Shown piece after piece: positions 35,196 through 47,327 of a stretch of DNA of 64,000 nt; position 1 is the first letter of the stretch, and the number at the start of each line of letters is the position of its first letter. The stretch comes from Pseudomonas sihuiensis (GTDB lineage: Bacteria; Pseudomonadota; Gammaproteobacteria; Pseudomonadales; Pseudomonadaceae). The stretch is from NCBI RefSeq assembly GCF_900106015.1, contig NZ_LT629797.1, forward strand, positions 2,108,001 to 2,172,000, in the 5' to 3' direction. The translations under genes and the position numbers were made by a program. The notes below the pieces were generated by a model that worked only from the letters and a program-made list of their open reading frames with translations, did no database searches and had not been told where the DNA came from.

Positions 35196-35396
35196 TCAGC
35201 CAGAGGAAACTCCGGGGCTGGGCGCAGCCCGCGGGATTGAACCGTCAGCGTCTGGCTGCAGGTTTTCGGCAACCACGTGTTCGAGCAGCGACTCCGGCCA
35301 ACGCGCGAACTCCAGCCCAGTGATTCGGTTGAGCCGCGCCAGCGCTTCCTGCGAATCGCGTCGATGAAGGTGGATTACCCTGTTTTTTACCGTCAT
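35196..35396 (-). CDS. Small hypothetical protein (66 residues)
   Basis: A short frame starting MTVKNRVIHLHRRDSQEALARLNRITGLEF. The charged amphipathic N-terminal half looks protein-like, while the tail (SIPRAAPSPGVSSG) is low complexity. The ribosome site is weak. A small hypothetical gene occupies this place beside yihY in P. aeruginosa as far as I recall, which favours a real gene. No function can be given. The 225 bases between it and the yihY-like gene are empty. Confidence 0.5.
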   Translation of the reverse strand: MTVKNRVIHLHRRDSQEALARLNRITGLEFARWPESLLEHVVAENLQPDADGSIPRAAPSPGVSSG

Positions 35397-35621
35397 TACT
35401 GCCTGCGTCCTCAGCGATCCCTGCCCCTGCTGGCAGTTCGATAGCAACTGCTCCTGCAGTAGCTAGAAGCGTGCCAGCCCTTGTACAACGCATTCCTTGG
35501 CGCCTACCCCTTGCGTCCAGGCCACGGCAGGACTAGACAACGCCTGAAACTGACGCTTTTTGTCACCCATTTTCGGCGCCTTCTCTCATTCACCGTCGCC
35601 CACAATGTCGCGCAAGTTTGC

Positions 35622-36839
35622 TCAGCCCTTGCCCGGTAACCAATCCGCCAGACTGACTCCGAACTGCTCCTCGCGCTCCGCCTGCAGGCGCTCCAGTCCC
35701 TCGCGCAATGCCGGATACCAGGGTTCGTCGAGCTGAGCGGGCAGTTGCGACAAACTCGGTAATGGCCAGGGACTGCACTCGAGCAACTGATGCAGGGAAA
35801 AATTGTGCAGATCACGGCACAGCACCCAGCCGCCGCCACTGGCCTTGCAAGCCAGGTGCTCACGCTCGAGAAAGTCCATCACCTGGTTCCACTCGTCTTC
35901 CGGCAACCGCCAGCCCGCACGTTGCATGTCGCCATAATGCAGAGCCTCGCCCTTCTGCTGACGTTTGAGCAAAAGCCGCAACACCACCAGCACAATCAGC
36001 CCCTTGGGGATAGGCTCGCGGCGCCAGTGCCGCGGTTGCGACAGGCCATATACCAGCTCGGCGCCCAGCAGCACGATCAACCAGGACAGATAGATCCACA
36101 CCAGAAACAGCGGCACCGTGGCGAAGGCGCCGTAGATCAGGTGATAACCGGGAAAAAGCCGCACATAGAGGCCGAACAGCGCCTTGGCCACTTCGAACAG
36201 CACGGCGCTGAACAGGCCGCCCAACAGAGCATGAGACAACGGCACACGAGTGTTGGGGACCGCGGCATACAGCAAGGTAAAGGCCGCGATGCTCGATAAC
36301 AACGGCGTGAAAGCAAGCAGCGTCTTGGCGCCGATTACTGCATCCGGCCCGGAGATCAGTGACAGCGAGGCGATATAGGTACTGACCGCAAAACCGGCCC
36401 CCAGCAGCAGCGGCCCAAGGCTGAGAATCGCCCAGTACAGCAGGAAGCTGGACATCCCGCGGCGTGGCTGGCGTACCCGCCAGATCACGTTGAAGGTCTT
36501 CTCGATGGTCACCAGCATCAGGAAGGCGGTAACGGCCAGCAGGCCCACGCCGAACCAGGTCAGCTGCCGCGCCTGGGTGGTGAACTCACGCAGGTATTCC
36601 TGCACCGTCTCGCCCGTGGAAGGTACGAAGTTGTTGAAGATGAACCCCTGGATTTCCTCGCCCACGCCCTTGAACGCCGGAATCGCCGACAGCATGGCGA
36701 AGGTCACGGTCATCATCGGCACCACGGCGAACAAGGTGGTGTAGGTCAACGCCGCTGCGTTGCCTGCGCCGCGGTTATCCACGAAACGCTGATACAGGCT
36801 GAGCCAGAACCCCATCCAGTCCTTCAAACGACGCAGCAT
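35622..36839 (-). CDS. YihY/virulence factor BrkB family inner-membrane protein
   Basis: A 405-residue protein. Residues about 1-280 hold six membrane helices with the YihY signature ([26 protein letters not shown] near the start, [26 protein letters not shown] later). The C-terminal 120 residues are a cytoplasmic extension found in Pseudomonas members. The family was once annotated as ribonuclease BN, an assignment later withdrawn; a transport role is suspected. Divergent from arsC. Confidence 0.9.
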   Translation of the reverse strand: MLRRLKDWMGFWLSLYQRFVDNRGAGNAAALTYTTLFAVVPMMTVTFAMLSAIPAFKGVGEEIQGFIFNNFVPSTGETVQEYLREFTTQARQLTWFGVGLLAVTAFLMLVTIEKTFNVIWRVRQPRRGMSSFLLYWAILSLGPLLLGAGFAVSTYIASLSLISGPDAVIGAKTLLAFTPLLSSIAAFTLLYAAVPNTRVPLSHALLGGLFSAVLFEVAKALFGLYVRLFPGYHLIYGAFATVPLFLVWIYLSWLIVLLGAELVYGLSQPRHWRREPIPKGLIVLVVLRLLLKRQQKGEALHYGDMQRAGWRLPEDEWNQVMDFLEREHLACKASGGGWVLCRDLHNFSLHQLLECSPWPLPSLSQLPAQLDEPWYPALREGLERLQAEREEQFGVSLADWLPGKG

Positions 36840-36981
36840 GACCTCTCCTTAGCCCTCAAACCTAAACAGACAGACAATGCGCCGCGTAAAAAGGTCGCAG
36901 CAAAGCCGCCCCAGCGGTTTGCGTGCATCCGCGCATCAGGCGGTTAGAATAGCCGCCACTTCAAGCCGGATGCGAGCCACC

Positions 36982-37928
<947 letters not shown>

Positions 37929-37930
37929 AC

Positions 37931-38338
37931 GTGGCCCGAGCGAAGAAGCCCCTGCCCAGCCTTGAATGGCTGGAGCCACGGGTCAAACTCAGTCGAGCAC
38001 TGAGCCTGTTCAGTTTCATCGCCCTGCTGACCCTGCTGCTGGTGTGGAACCTGGCCTTCGCCGATCTGCATGGCGCGCGGGTCGGCGTGGTGCTGGCCAT
38101 TCAACTGTTGCCACTGGCGCTGCTCGCCCCCGGGATGTTGATGGGCAACGCCCGTGCCCACGCCTGGACCTGCTTCGTCGTCAACATCTACTTCATCCAG
38201 GGCGTACTGGCCGCCATCGACCCGGCGCGCGCACTGTTCGGCGCGTTGGAGGCGGTAATCAGCTTCGGCCTGTTCTGCTGCGCCCTGCTCTACACCCGCT
38301 GGCGTTTTCAGTACGACCGTAAACTCGCAGGTGAATAA
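37931..38338 (+). CDS. DUF2069 membrane protein
   Basis: A 135-residue protein with four hydrophobic helices (SLFSFIALLTLLLVWNLAF, VVLAIQLLPLALLAPGMLMG, FVVNIYFIQGVLAAI, VISFGLFCCALLYTRW). Start codon is GTG at 37931, two bases after the wrbA stop. The family is found after wrbA in Pseudomonas; function unknown. A palindromic repeat follows. Confidence 0.85.
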   Translation: MARAKKPLPSLEWLEPRVKLSRALSLFSFIALLTLLLVWNLAFADLHGARVGVVLAIQLLPLALLAPGMLMGNARAHAWTCFVVNIYFIQGVLAAIDPARALFGALEAVISFGLFCCALLYTRWRFQYDRKLAGE

Positions 38339-38351
38339 ATGTCCTGATGTG

Positions 38352-38412
38352 GGAGCGAGCTCTGCTCGCGAAGCGCTTGTGCAGCTAAAAATTCGCGAGC
38401 AGAGCTCGCTCC
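38352..38412. repeat. Palindromic repeat with 21-bp arms
   Basis: GGAGCGAGCTCTGCTCGCGA and TCGCGAGCAGAGCTCGCTCC (plus one more pair inward) are perfect inverted copies around a 19-base loop. It lies between convergent genes (DUF2069 and hda) and probably acts as a bidirectional mRNA-end structure. Confidence 0.85.
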
Positions 38413-38434
38413 AACACATGAACTCCCGAAGCAG

Positions 38435-39139
38435 CTACCAGCCCAAGGTTTCCTTGAGAAAGGGAATGGTCAGCTTGCGCTGGGCTTGTAGCGAGGCCTG
38501 ATCCAGGCGTTCCAGCAGCTCGAACAACGCGCTCATACTGCGTTCGCCACGGGTGAGGATGAAGCGGCCGACCTCATCGCTCATCTGCAGGCCACGACGC
38601 GAGGCGCGCAGCTGCAGGGCGCGCAGCTTGTCTTCATCGGACAGCTCGTGCAACTGGAAGACCAGCGAAAGGGTCAATCGCGACTTCAGATCGGGCAGTT
38701 GAATGGGCAGCTCACGCGGCGACATGGTGCCAGCGAGCAAAAGACGCCGGCCGCTGTCACGCAGACGGTTGAACAGGTGGAACAAACCCTCTTCCCAGTC
38801 GCTGCGGCCAGCTACTGCATCGAGATCATCGAGGCAGACCAGCTCGCACAGCTCAAGGTTGTCGAGCAGCTCCGGGCCGTGCTGCACCACTTCGCTGAGC
38901 GGCAGATAGACCACCGCCTCGCCACGCTGCTCAAAACGCAGGCAGGCCGCCTGCAGCAAATGGCTGCGCCCGACACCGTCGGCGCCCCACAGGTAGATCA
39001 GGCTTTCCGTCCAGCCGGCATCGGCTTCGCACAGACGCTCGACATAGCCGAGCGCAGCGGCATTGGCGCCGGGGTAGTAGTTGGCGAAGGTGGCGTCATC
39101 ACGCAGACGCACCCCCAAGGGAAGCTGGATGGGTTTCAT
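38435..39139 (-). CDS. hda: DnaA regulatory inactivator Hda
   Basis: A 234-residue DnaA-like AAA+ protein without the DNA-binding domain IV. Visible are the N-terminal clamp-binding type segment (MKPIQLPLGVRLRD), a modified Walker A (WGADGVGRSHLLQAA), Walker B (LVCLDDLDAV) and sensor 2 region. With the sliding clamp it stimulates ATP hydrolysis by DnaA to prevent re-initiation. Its ATG overlaps the stop of the upstream PerM gene. Confidence 0.93.
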   Translation of the reverse strand: MKPIQLPLGVRLRDDATFANYYPGANAAALGYVERLCEADAGWTESLIYLWGADGVGRSHLLQAACLRFEQRGEAVVYLPLSEVVQHGPELLDNLELCELVCLDDLDAVAGRSDWEEGLFHLFNRLRDSGRRLLLAGTMSPRELPIQLPDLKSRLTLSLVFQLHELSDEDKLRALQLRASRRGLQMSDEVGRFILTRGERSMSALFELLERLDQASLQAQRKLTIPFLKETLGW

Positions 39140-40218
39140 GTGGGGGGCTCGTGGGAACCGCTGCTCTCTCCGTAAAGGCCGGAAAGTTTATACAAATCAT
39201 GGGCATGGCGCAGCAGAACCATGATCACCGCTGCTACCGGCAAGGCCAACAGCACGCCGGTGAAGCCAAACAGCTGGCCGCCAGCGAGGATGGCGAAGAT
39301 CACCGCGACCGGGTGCAGGCCGATGCGATCGCCCACCAACATGGGCGTCAGCACCATGCCCTCGAGCATCTGGCCGATCATGAACACCACAGCGATGCCG
39401 ATCAGGGGATAGGGTTCGAGGCCGAACTGGAACAGCGCGGCGGTCAACGCCGCACCGATGCCGACGATAAAGCCCATATAGGGCACGATGCTCGCCAACC
39501 CCGCCAGCACGCCAATCAGCAATCCCAGCTCCAGCCCCACCAGCATCAGGCCCGAGGCATAAATGATGCTCAGCGCCAGCATCACCAGTAGCTGGCCACG
39601 CAGGAAGGCGCCGAGCACCTCATGGCATTCGCCTGCCAGCTTGACCACCAACCCCTCGCGTTGACGCGGCAGCAGGCGCCGCACCTGCTCGACCAGCACA
39701 TCCCAGTCGCGCATCAGGTAAAAGCTCACCACCGGAATCAGCATCAGGTTGCCGAGCCAGGCCAGCAGTGCCAACCCCGAGGATGTCGCCTGGGCCAGTA
39801 CCGCCTTGAGCACGTCGGTGGTCTTGCCAATGTTGTCGGTAAAGACCTGCTTGAGTTGATCGACCTGCAGCAGGTCATCCTGCAGCCCCAGATGCGACTG
39901 CGACCAAGGCAATGCCGTGCCCTGCAGCCAGTCGATCACCTCCGGCGCCAGTTGATACAAACGCACCAGTTGCCGCCCCAGCATCGGCACCAGCACCAGC
40001 ACGAGAACCAGCAGCACCAGCGCAAACAGGGTGAACACCACCACCACACCACCGGTACGCGACAAGCGATGCCGCTCGAGACGGTCGACCAGCGGGTCGC
40101 CCATGTAGGCCAACAGGATACCGATCAGGAACGGGGAAAGAATCGGGTGCAACAGGTACAGCAGCCAGCCGAGCAGAAACAGCCCAGCCATCCATAGCCA
40201 GCGGGTGGAATCGGTCAT
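39136..40218 (-). CDS. AI-2E family transporter (PerM/UPF0118)
   Basis: A 360-residue membrane protein with eight predicted helices. Family marks include LHPILSPFLIGILLAYMGDPLVDRLERH near the N-terminus, a large soluble insertion (about 75-150) and MLEGMVLTPMLVGDRIGLHPVAVIFAILAGGQLFGFTGVLLALP. Substrates in the family range from autoinducer-2 to ions; here unknown. First gene of a two-gene unit with hda. Confidence 0.9.
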   Translation of the reverse strand: MTDSTRWLWMAGLFLLGWLLYLLHPILSPFLIGILLAYMGDPLVDRLERHRLSRTGGVVVVFTLFALVLLVLVLVLVPMLGRQLVRLYQLAPEVIDWLQGTALPWSQSHLGLQDDLLQVDQLKQVFTDNIGKTTDVLKAVLAQATSSGLALLAWLGNLMLIPVVSFYLMRDWDVLVEQVRRLLPRQREGLVVKLAGECHEVLGAFLRGQLLVMLALSIIYASGLMLVGLELGLLIGVLAGLASIVPYMGFIVGIGAALTAALFQFGLEPYPLIGIAVVFMIGQMLEGMVLTPMLVGDRIGLHPVAVIFAILAGGQLFGFTGVLLALPVAAVIMVLLRHAHDLYKLSGLYGESSGSHEPPT

Positions 40219-40291
40219 GCTCGCGTCCTCGATGCGAAACGGCGCCAGGAAGGCGCCGCGTAACTGGGCTGTGATCCAGCCGGCGCCAATT

Positions 40292-41332
40292 CTACCAGCG
40301 AAAGCGCAACTGATCGGTGCGCGGTTTCACCTGCGGAGCCTCGGTTGCGCCCGTTTCAGGAGCCTCTACCGGCGCTGCGGCGTCGAGCGGCTCGCTGACT
40401 TCCTGCAACTGCCCCAGTGCCAGCTGCGCGCGCAGCTGCTCCGGGCTGGCGCTGACCTGATAGACCAGACGCTGACCGTCGATCTCCTGCAAACGCGCGG
40501 CGAAGGGTTCGAGCAAGCGCTCCAGCGCCGCGAAACGCCCCAGGTCAGCACCTTCGATAACCAGCGTCAGGCTGTGCGCCGCGCCAGGCTTGACGACGAA
40601 CCGCGGCGCCAGGCGCTCGGCCACGGCCAGCAGCACTGCATCGGCCAGCGCAGCCTGATCGGCGCCCTCAGCCTTGCCCTGTTCACGCTCGTCGCCCAGC
40701 CACAGGCGCCAGGTCGCCTGCCAACTGCCGCCGCTTTCGGTCGCCTGCACGGCCAGCAAGGCATCGGCGCCATAACGCTCGGAGGCCTCACGTAGCGCCT
40801 GTGGATCGTTGGCCAGCAGCACATCGGCATTGCCCAGTGCCTGCTCGCTCAAATCAGCCAGAGGCAAACGCAGCAGCAGGCCGCGGTGCTGAGCCGCCTC
40901 GCGCAGCAGCGCCGACGCACTCTGACTCTCGCCGACCAGCTGGCTGCCTTCTGGCGCTTCGTTGAGCCACCAGGTCAGGATCACCGGTCGATTGGCGCCC
41001 CACAGGGCCAGGCCAGCCTGACGCAATTGCTGATCGGTGCTGGCCGGATCGAACTCGACCAACAGCGCGTCGCCTTCATAACCGTACTGGCTGACGATCT
41101 GTTGCGGATCCTTGCGCAGGCCTTCCAAGCCAGCGCTCTGCAGCGCCTTGGCATCACCGGTCAAGCGCAGCACCAGGGTCTGCAGGGCCTTCTGCATGGC
41201 CGCGTCGCGGCTTTCCGGCTGTTGATCCGCCACAGGCTCACGCACCTGGTACAGACCGGCAACCGGCGCGGCCAATGCCGGCAGGCTCAGAAGCGACAGA
41301 CAGACGAACAGCAGGCGGATGGGCAAACGCAT
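40292..41332 (-). CDS. DUF2066 exported protein
   Basis: A 346-residue protein with a signal peptide (MRLPIRLLFVCLSLLSLPALAAP, cleavage about residue 22). The body is the DUF2066 domain (AMQKALQTLVLRLTGD, GYEGDALLVEFDP) followed by an acidic, Pro/Glu-rich tail. A periplasmic or outer-membrane role is likely; function unknown. ATG at 41332 is chosen because the signal peptide begins there. It is divergent from purM with a 245-base gap containing no other feature I can name. Confidence 0.85.
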   Translation of the reverse strand: MRLPIRLLFVCLSLLSLPALAAPVAGLYQVREPVADQQPESRDAAMQKALQTLVLRLTGDAKALQSAGLEGLRKDPQQIVSQYGYEGDALLVEFDPASTDQQLRQAGLALWGANRPVILTWWLNEAPEGSQLVGESQSASALLREAAQHRGLLLRLPLADLSEQALGNADVLLANDPQALREASERYGADALLAVQATESGGSWQATWRLWLGDEREQGKAEGADQAALADAVLLAVAERLAPRFVVKPGAAHSLTLVIEGADLGRFAALERLLEPFAARLQEIDGQRLVYQVSASPEQLRAQLALGQLQEVSEPLDAAAPVEAPETGATEAPQVKPRTDQLRFRW

Positions 41333-41577
41333 CGGGGGACTCTCGCAAGGGATGGCCGTACGGCGGGCGGGCACAAAGGCCTATACCTTAAACAGCCGCT
41401 CAAGCCCCGGCAACCAGAGCCAGCGCCTGCGACGAAGCGCATGCACGCGAGTGGCCGCTACCGGGCAAGCCTGATAAAATCGCGCGCCTTCGCCAGCCGG
41501 TACGCGCGCCAGGTTCCCTGAATGAGCCTGCGCCACGTCGGCGCCTACACGAACTCCCCATCCAAAGGCCCGGATCT

Positions 41578-42636
41578 ATGAGCAAGCAACCCTCCATCAG
41601 CTACAAGGACGCAGGCGTCGACATCGATGCCGGTGAAGCCCTGGTCGAACGCATCAAAGGCGTCGCCAAGCGCACTGCGCGTCCGGAAGTCATGGGTGGC
41701 CTGGGCGGCTTCGGCGCCCTGTGCGAGATCCCGGCCGGCTACAAGCAACCCGTACTGGTGTCCGGCACCGACGGCGTCGGCACCAAACTGCGCCTGGCAC
41801 TGAACCTGAACAAGCACGACAGCATCGGCCAGGACCTGGTCGCCATGTGCGTCAACGACCTGGTGGTGTGCGGCGCCGAGCCGCTGTTCTTCCTCGACTA
41901 CTACGCTACCGGCAAGCTCAACGTCGACGTCGCCGCCACCGTGGTCACCGGCATTGGCGCCGGTTGCGAGTTGGCTGGCTGCTCCCTGGTCGGTGGTGAA
42001 ACCGCGGAAATGCCGGGCATGTACGAAGGCGAAGACTACGACCTGGCCGGCTTCTGCGTTGGCGTGGTGGAAAAGAGCGAAATCATCGACGGCTCCAAGG
42101 TCATCACTGGCGACGCGCTGATCGCACTGCCCTCCTCCGGCCCGCACTCCAACGGCTACTCGCTGATCCGCAAGATCATCGAAGTCTCCGGCGCCGACAT
42201 CAAGCAGGTGCAACTGGATGGCAAGGCCCTGGCCGACCTGCTGATGGCGCCGACCCGTATCTACGTCAAGCCGCTGCTCAAGCTGATCAAGGACACCGGT
42301 GCGGTCAAGGCCATGGCCCACATCACCGGCGGCGGCCTGCTGGACAACATCCCGCGTGTGCTGCCGCAAGGCGCCCAGGCGGTGATCGACGTGGCCAGCT
42401 GGAATCGTCCGGCGGTGTTCGACTGGCTGCAGGAACAAGGCAACGTCGACGAACATGAAATGCACCGCGTGCTGAACTGCGGCGTCGGCATGGTCATCTG
42501 CGTCGCTCAGGATCAGGTCGAAACCGCCCTGGCCAGCCTGCGCTCCAGCGGCGAGCAACCCTGGGTCATCGGCCAGATCACCGAAGCAGCCGAAGGCGCA
42601 GCCCAGGTGCAGCTGAACAACCTGAAAGCCCACTGA
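41578..42636 (+). CDS. purM: Phosphoribosylformylglycinamidine cyclo-ligase PurM
   Basis: A 352-residue enzyme of purine synthesis (FGAM to AIR, ATP-dependent). PurM/ThiL-fold motifs are visible: [59 protein letters not shown] and THITGGG-like [14 protein letters not shown]. It is followed directly by purN (stop and start overlap by one base), the usual purMN operon. Confidence 0.97.
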   Translation: MSKQPSISYKDAGVDIDAGEALVERIKGVAKRTARPEVMGGLGGFGALCEIPAGYKQPVLVSGTDGVGTKLRLALNLNKHDSIGQDLVAMCVNDLVVCGAEPLFFLDYYATGKLNVDVAATVVTGIGAGCELAGCSLVGGETAEMPGMYEGEDYDLAGFCVGVVEKSEIIDGSKVITGDALIALPSSGPHSNGYSLIRKIIEVSGADIKQVQLDGKALADLLMAPTRIYVKPLLKLIKDTGAVKAMAHITGGGLLDNIPRVLPQGAQAVIDVASWNRPAVFDWLQEQGNVDEHEMHRVLNCGVGMVICVAQDQVETALASLRSSGEQPWVIGQITEAAEGAAQVQLNNLKAH

Positions 42637-43280
42637 TGCCCTGCAATGTCGTCGTCCTGATCTCCGGGTCAGGCAGCAATCTGCAAGCGCTGATCGACAG
42701 CGTCGCCCACGACGGCAATCCGGCCCGCATCGCCGCGGTTATCTGCAACCGCGCCGGTGCCCACGGCCTGGAGCGGGCGAAACAGGCCGGGATCGCCACC
42801 GAACTGCTTGATCACAAGCAGTTCGACGGCCGCGAAGCCTTCGATGCCGCCCTGATCCAGGCCATCGATGCCCACCAGCCTGACCTGGTGGTACTGGCCG
42901 GTTTCATGCGCATCCTCACGCCTGGCTTCGTTCAGCACTATGCAGGCCGCCTGCTCAATATCCACCCGTCACTGCTGCCCAAGCACAAAGGCCTGCACAC
43001 TCATCAACGAGCTATCGAAGCCGGCGACAGCGAACACGGCTGCAGCGTGCACTTCGTGACAGAGGAACTCGATGGTGGCCCCCTGGTCGTACAAGCAGTG
43101 CTGCCCGTAATGGCCGATGACACGGCCGAAAGCCTGGCCAGCCGCGTACACCAGCAGGAGCACCTGATTTATCCACTGGCGGTGCGCTGGTTTGCCGAAG
43201 GCCGCTTGCGTCTTGGCGCCCAAGGCGCAATGCTGGATGACCAGCCGCTGCCTGCCAGCGGCCACCTGATTCGAACCTAG
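42636..43280 (+). CDS. purN: Phosphoribosylglycinamide formyltransferase PurN
   Basis: A 214-residue enzyme transferring the formyl group of 10-formyl-tetrahydrofolate to GAR. Visible motifs are VLISGSGSNLQALID (about 5-19), NIHPSLLPKHKGLHTH with the catalytic Asn-His pair, and HFVTEELDGGPLVVQ with the essential Asp. One-base overlap with purM. Confidence 0.97.
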   Translation: MPCNVVVLISGSGSNLQALIDSVAHDGNPARIAAVICNRAGAHGLERAKQAGIATELLDHKQFDGREAFDAALIQAIDAHQPDLVVLAGFMRILTPGFVQHYAGRLLNIHPSLLPKHKGLHTHQRAIEAGDSEHGCSVHFVTEELDGGPLVVQAVLPVMADDTAESLASRVHQQEHLIYPLAVRWFAEGRLRLGAQGAMLDDQPLPASGHLIRT

Positions 43281-43288
43281 GAGACCCT

Positions 43289-44005
43289 ATGCGTCGCGCC
43301 CTGCTGTTCGCCCTGACCCTGTTCGCCCTGCCAGCCCTTGCCGAGGATCTGCAGCCTTTCTCCGCCAGCTACACGGCGGACTGGAAGCAACTGCCGGTCA
43401 GCGGCAGCGCCGAACGCAGCCTCAAGCGTGAGGACGACGGCCGCTGGACCCTCAACTTCGAAGCCTCGATGCTGGTTGCCAGCCTTACCGAAGAAAGCAC
43501 CTTCCGCGTCGACAACGGCGCCCTGCTGCCCTTGACCTACCGCCTCAACCGCAGCGGCCTGGGTAAAGGCAAGAAGGTCGAGCAGGACTTCGACTGGGAG
43601 CAGAAACAAGTCATCGGCAATGACCGTGGCGATGCCGTACGCCTCCCGCTCAATCGCGGCCTGCTGGACAAGTCGACCTACCAGGTCGCCCTGCAGCAGG
43701 ACGTCGCGGCGGGCAAAAAGAGCGTGAGTTACCAGGTGGTCGACGGTGACGAAATCGAAACCTATGACTTCCGTGTACTGGGCGAAGAAGTGGTACGCAC
43801 CAAGGCTGGCCTGATCGACGCGATCAAGGTCGAGCGCGTGCGTGACCCCACGCAAAGCACCCGCAAGACAGTGCTGTGGTTCGCCAAGGACTGGGGTCAC
43901 CTGCTGGTGCGCCTGCATCAGGTGGAGACCGACGGCAAGGAATACCAGATCATGCTCAAGGACGGCACCGTCGCCGGCAAGCCGGTCGAAGGTCGTCGCG
44001 ACTGA
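43289..44005 (+). CDS. DUF3108 exported protein
   Basis: A 238-residue protein with a signal peptide (MRRALLFALTLFALPALAED) and a beta-rich DUF3108 body (PFSASYTADWKQLPVSGSAERSL, RRDLNF-like strands, KTVLWFAKDWGHLLVRLHQVETDG). It follows purN by 8 bases in the same operon, an arrangement conserved in Pseudomonas as I recall. Probably periplasmic; function unknown. Confidence 0.85.
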   Translation: MRRALLFALTLFALPALAEDLQPFSASYTADWKQLPVSGSAERSLKREDDGRWTLNFEASMLVASLTEESTFRVDNGALLPLTYRLNRSGLGKGKKVEQDFDWEQKQVIGNDRGDAVRLPLNRGLLDKSTYQVALQQDVAAGKKSVSYQVVDGDEIETYDFRVLGEEVVRTKAGLIDAIKVERVRDPTQSTRKTVLWFAKDWGHLLVRLHQVETDGKEYQIMLKDGTVAGKPVEGRRD

Positions 44006-44020
44006 TTGGCAAGCGCACAA

Positions 44021-44047
44021 AAAACCGGGCTAATGCCCGGTTTTTTT
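44021..44047. terminator. Terminator of the purMN operon
   Basis: ACCGGGC and GCCCGGT pair around a TAAT loop and are followed by TTTTTT; the A-run on the other side makes it bidirectional. It lies 15 bases after the DUF3108 gene and 35 bases before the IS element. Confidence 0.85.
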
Positions 44048-44145
44048 ATGGTTCTTCGCATTCTCGCGGGGAGGATACGCTTGTAGTGGTCTGCTGATTC
44101 CGGACACCAATTTAGGCGAAAATCCTCGCCACTAAGAGGTGTTCG

Positions 44146-45308
<1,163 letters not shown>

Positions 45309-45319
45309 CCACTACAGCT

Positions 45320-46040
45320 TGACACCGGACTGGCAAGTTTGTGTGCGTATTGCTTGCTGACTTAGCACTATCCGTTACCGCGTGCGCTGAGCGTTTGGGT
45401 TGCGCCCCTTACGGGCGCCACACCTTTCTTGCTTGCCCAAGAAAGGTGTGCCAAAGAAGGGCACCCCGACATCCGGGTTTCGCTACGCGAAACGTCCCTC
45501 GCTCCGGCGCTGCTCCGGGGGCCGGCTTACAAGGGCCATCCATGGCCCTTTAAGCCTTTCGCCGCATCCATGCGGCTCGCTCCCCTACGCAACACCTCCG
45601 CTCGGCCTCCTGAAGGGGACCGGGCCGCGAGCTTGCGAAATCTCCGGAAGATCAAAGTCGGCAGCGTTTGGATTTTGCTCTTGAAGCGCGATCTCACAGA
45701 CGACGTCTAAGTCCCCTTCAGGAGGCCGAGTGGAGTCGCCGTGGAAGGGGTTGAGCGACATGGATGTCGTGAGAGCCACGATGGGCCAGGGATGGCCCTT
45801 CGTCGGTGGGCCGCATCCGGTCGGGCCCCTGGAGTGGTGATGGAGCGAGGGAACCCCGGCGCAGCAGGGCGGGGGCGCCTAGCTCGGATGGTGGGGTGCC
45901 CTTCTCTTTGGTTACTTTCTCTTGGGCAAGCAAGAGAAAGTGACTCGCCCGTAAGGGGCGAAACCCATCAGGCCAGGCGGCGTGCTAATGGAGAGTGCCA
46001 GGTCATCGACAGCTAACACTTAATTGCCAGTCCGGTGCCA
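45320..46040. repeat. 0.7-kb imperfect palindrome with nested inverted repeats
   Basis: CACCGGACTGGCAA at the left end (from 45323) recurs inverted at the right end (to about 46039). Inside, GCGCCCCTTACGGGCG...CTTGCTTGCCCAAGAAAGG on the left mirrors CTTGGGCAAGCAAG...CGCCCGTAAGGGGCG on the right. At the centre CGGCCTCCTGAAGGGGAC (45603-45620) is perfectly inverted at 45711-45728. About 300 bp of each half is similar to the other. Short open frames inside are by-products of this structure. No real gene is present in 45309-46118. Confidence 0.75.
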
Positions 46041-46118
46041 ACCCGCACTTTCCACAAACTATGCGAAGAACTTTTTATTGCCTGTTCCGGGCGCTGGCTG
46101 GCAGCACCCGGTAATAGC

Positions 46119-47327
46119 TCAATCCTGACTCACCGCGCCGATCTTGTGGATCGACAGGTCGGCGCCGTTGTATTCCTCTTCCTGACTCAGGCGAATGCCC
46201 AGCGACGCCTTGAGCAGGCCGTACACCACGAAGCCACCGACCAGCGCGACCACCACGCCCAGCGCAGTGCCGATCACCTGGCTGGCCAGGCTGACGCCAC
46301 CCAGGCCACCGAATGCTTCGAGGCCGAAGATGCCGCAGGCGATGCCACCCCATATGCCGCACAGGCCATGCAGCGGCCAGACGCCGAGCACGTCATCGAT
46401 CTTCCACTTCACCTGGGTCGCGGTGAATGCCCAGACGAATAGCGCACCGGCAATCGCGCCAGTGACCAGGGCACCAATCGGATGCATCAGGTCCGAGCCG
46501 GCGCATATCGCTACTAGGCCAGCGAGCGGGCCGTTATGCAGAAAGCCTGGGTCATTGCGCCCCACCAGCAGCGCGGCGACGGTGCCACCGACCATGGCCA
46601 TCAGCGAGTTGACCGCCACCAGGCCACTGACGCCCTCGAGCGTCTGCGCACTCATTACGTTGAAGCCGAACCAGCCGATGATCAGGATCCACGAGCCCAG
46701 TGCCAGGAATGGAATGTTCGACGGCGCCATGGCCACCAGCTTGCCGTCGCGATAGCGACCATTGCGGCGCCCCAGCAGCAGCACCGCGCCGAATGCCAAC
46801 CAGCCGCCCATCGCATGCACCACCACCGAACCGGCGAAGTCATGAAAGCCCGCGCCGAAACGAGTCTCGAGCCAGGCCTGGAAGCCGTAGTTGCCGTTCC
46901 AGATCATGCCTTCGAAGAAGGGATAGACGAACGCCACGATCAATGCAGTGGCGCATAGCTGCGGGCCGAACTTGGCGCGCTCAGCGATACCACCGGAGAT
47001 GATTGCCGGAATCGCCGCGGCGAAGGTCAGCAGGAAGAAGAACTTCACCAGACCGTACCCGTGGTTCTCCGTCAGCACCGCCGCCGGCTCGAAGAAGTTG
47101 ATGCCATAGGCGATCCAGTAGCCGATGAAGAAATACGCCAGGGCGGAAATGGCGAAATCCGAAAGAATCTTCGATAGCGCATTGACCTGGTTTTTCTGCC
47201 GCACCGTTCCCACTTCGAGGAAGGCAAACCCGGCATGCATGGCCAGGACCATGATTGCACCCAGCAGGATGAACAGGGTATTGGAGCCATGGATCAGCGT
47301 GGCCACGGCACTGTTGATGTTTTCCAT
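46119..47327 (-). CDS. amt: Ammonium transporter (Amt family)
   Basis: A 402-residue membrane channel for ammonium with 11 helices. Amt marks are visible: MHAGFAFLEVGTVRQKN, FFIGYWIAYG, DFAGSVVVHAMGGWLAFGAVLLLGRR (first pore histidine type region), PSNIPFLALGSWILIIGWFGFN and VWPLHGLCGIWGGIACGIFG. I start at ATG 47327; a longer open frame upstream adds an unlikely extra hydrophobic segment. No glnK gene adjoins it, unlike the usual glnK-amtB pair. Confidence 0.92.
   Translation of the reverse strand: MENINSAVATLIHGSNTLFILLGAIMVLAMHAGFAFLEVGTVRQKNQVNALSKILSDFAISALAYFFIGYWIAYGINFFEPAAVLTENHGYGLVKFFFLLTFAAAIPAIISGGIAERAKFGPQLCATALIVAFVYPFFEGMIWNGNYGFQAWLETRFGAGFHDFAGSVVVHAMGGWLAFGAVLLLGRRNGRYRDGKLVAMAPSNIPFLALGSWILIIGWFGFNVMSAQTLEGVSGLVAVNSLMAMVGGTVAALLVGRNDPGFLHNGPLAGLVAICAGSDLMHPIGALVTGAIAGALFVWAFTATQVKWKIDDVLGVWPLHGLCGIWGGIACGIFGLEAFGGLGGVSLASQVIGTALGVVVALVGGFVVYGLLKASLGIRLSQEEEYNGADLSIHKIGAVSQD

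Noticed and set aside
35622..36839. Ribonuclease BN
   Set aside because: Older databases give this name to YihY proteins, but they are multi-pass membrane proteins without a nuclease motif; kept as YihY/BrkB family.
45341..46016. Several 60-94-residue frames inside the 0.7-kb palindrome
   Set aside because: They run through inverted repeats that occur as non-coding DNA and look alike in both halves; no family resemblance.
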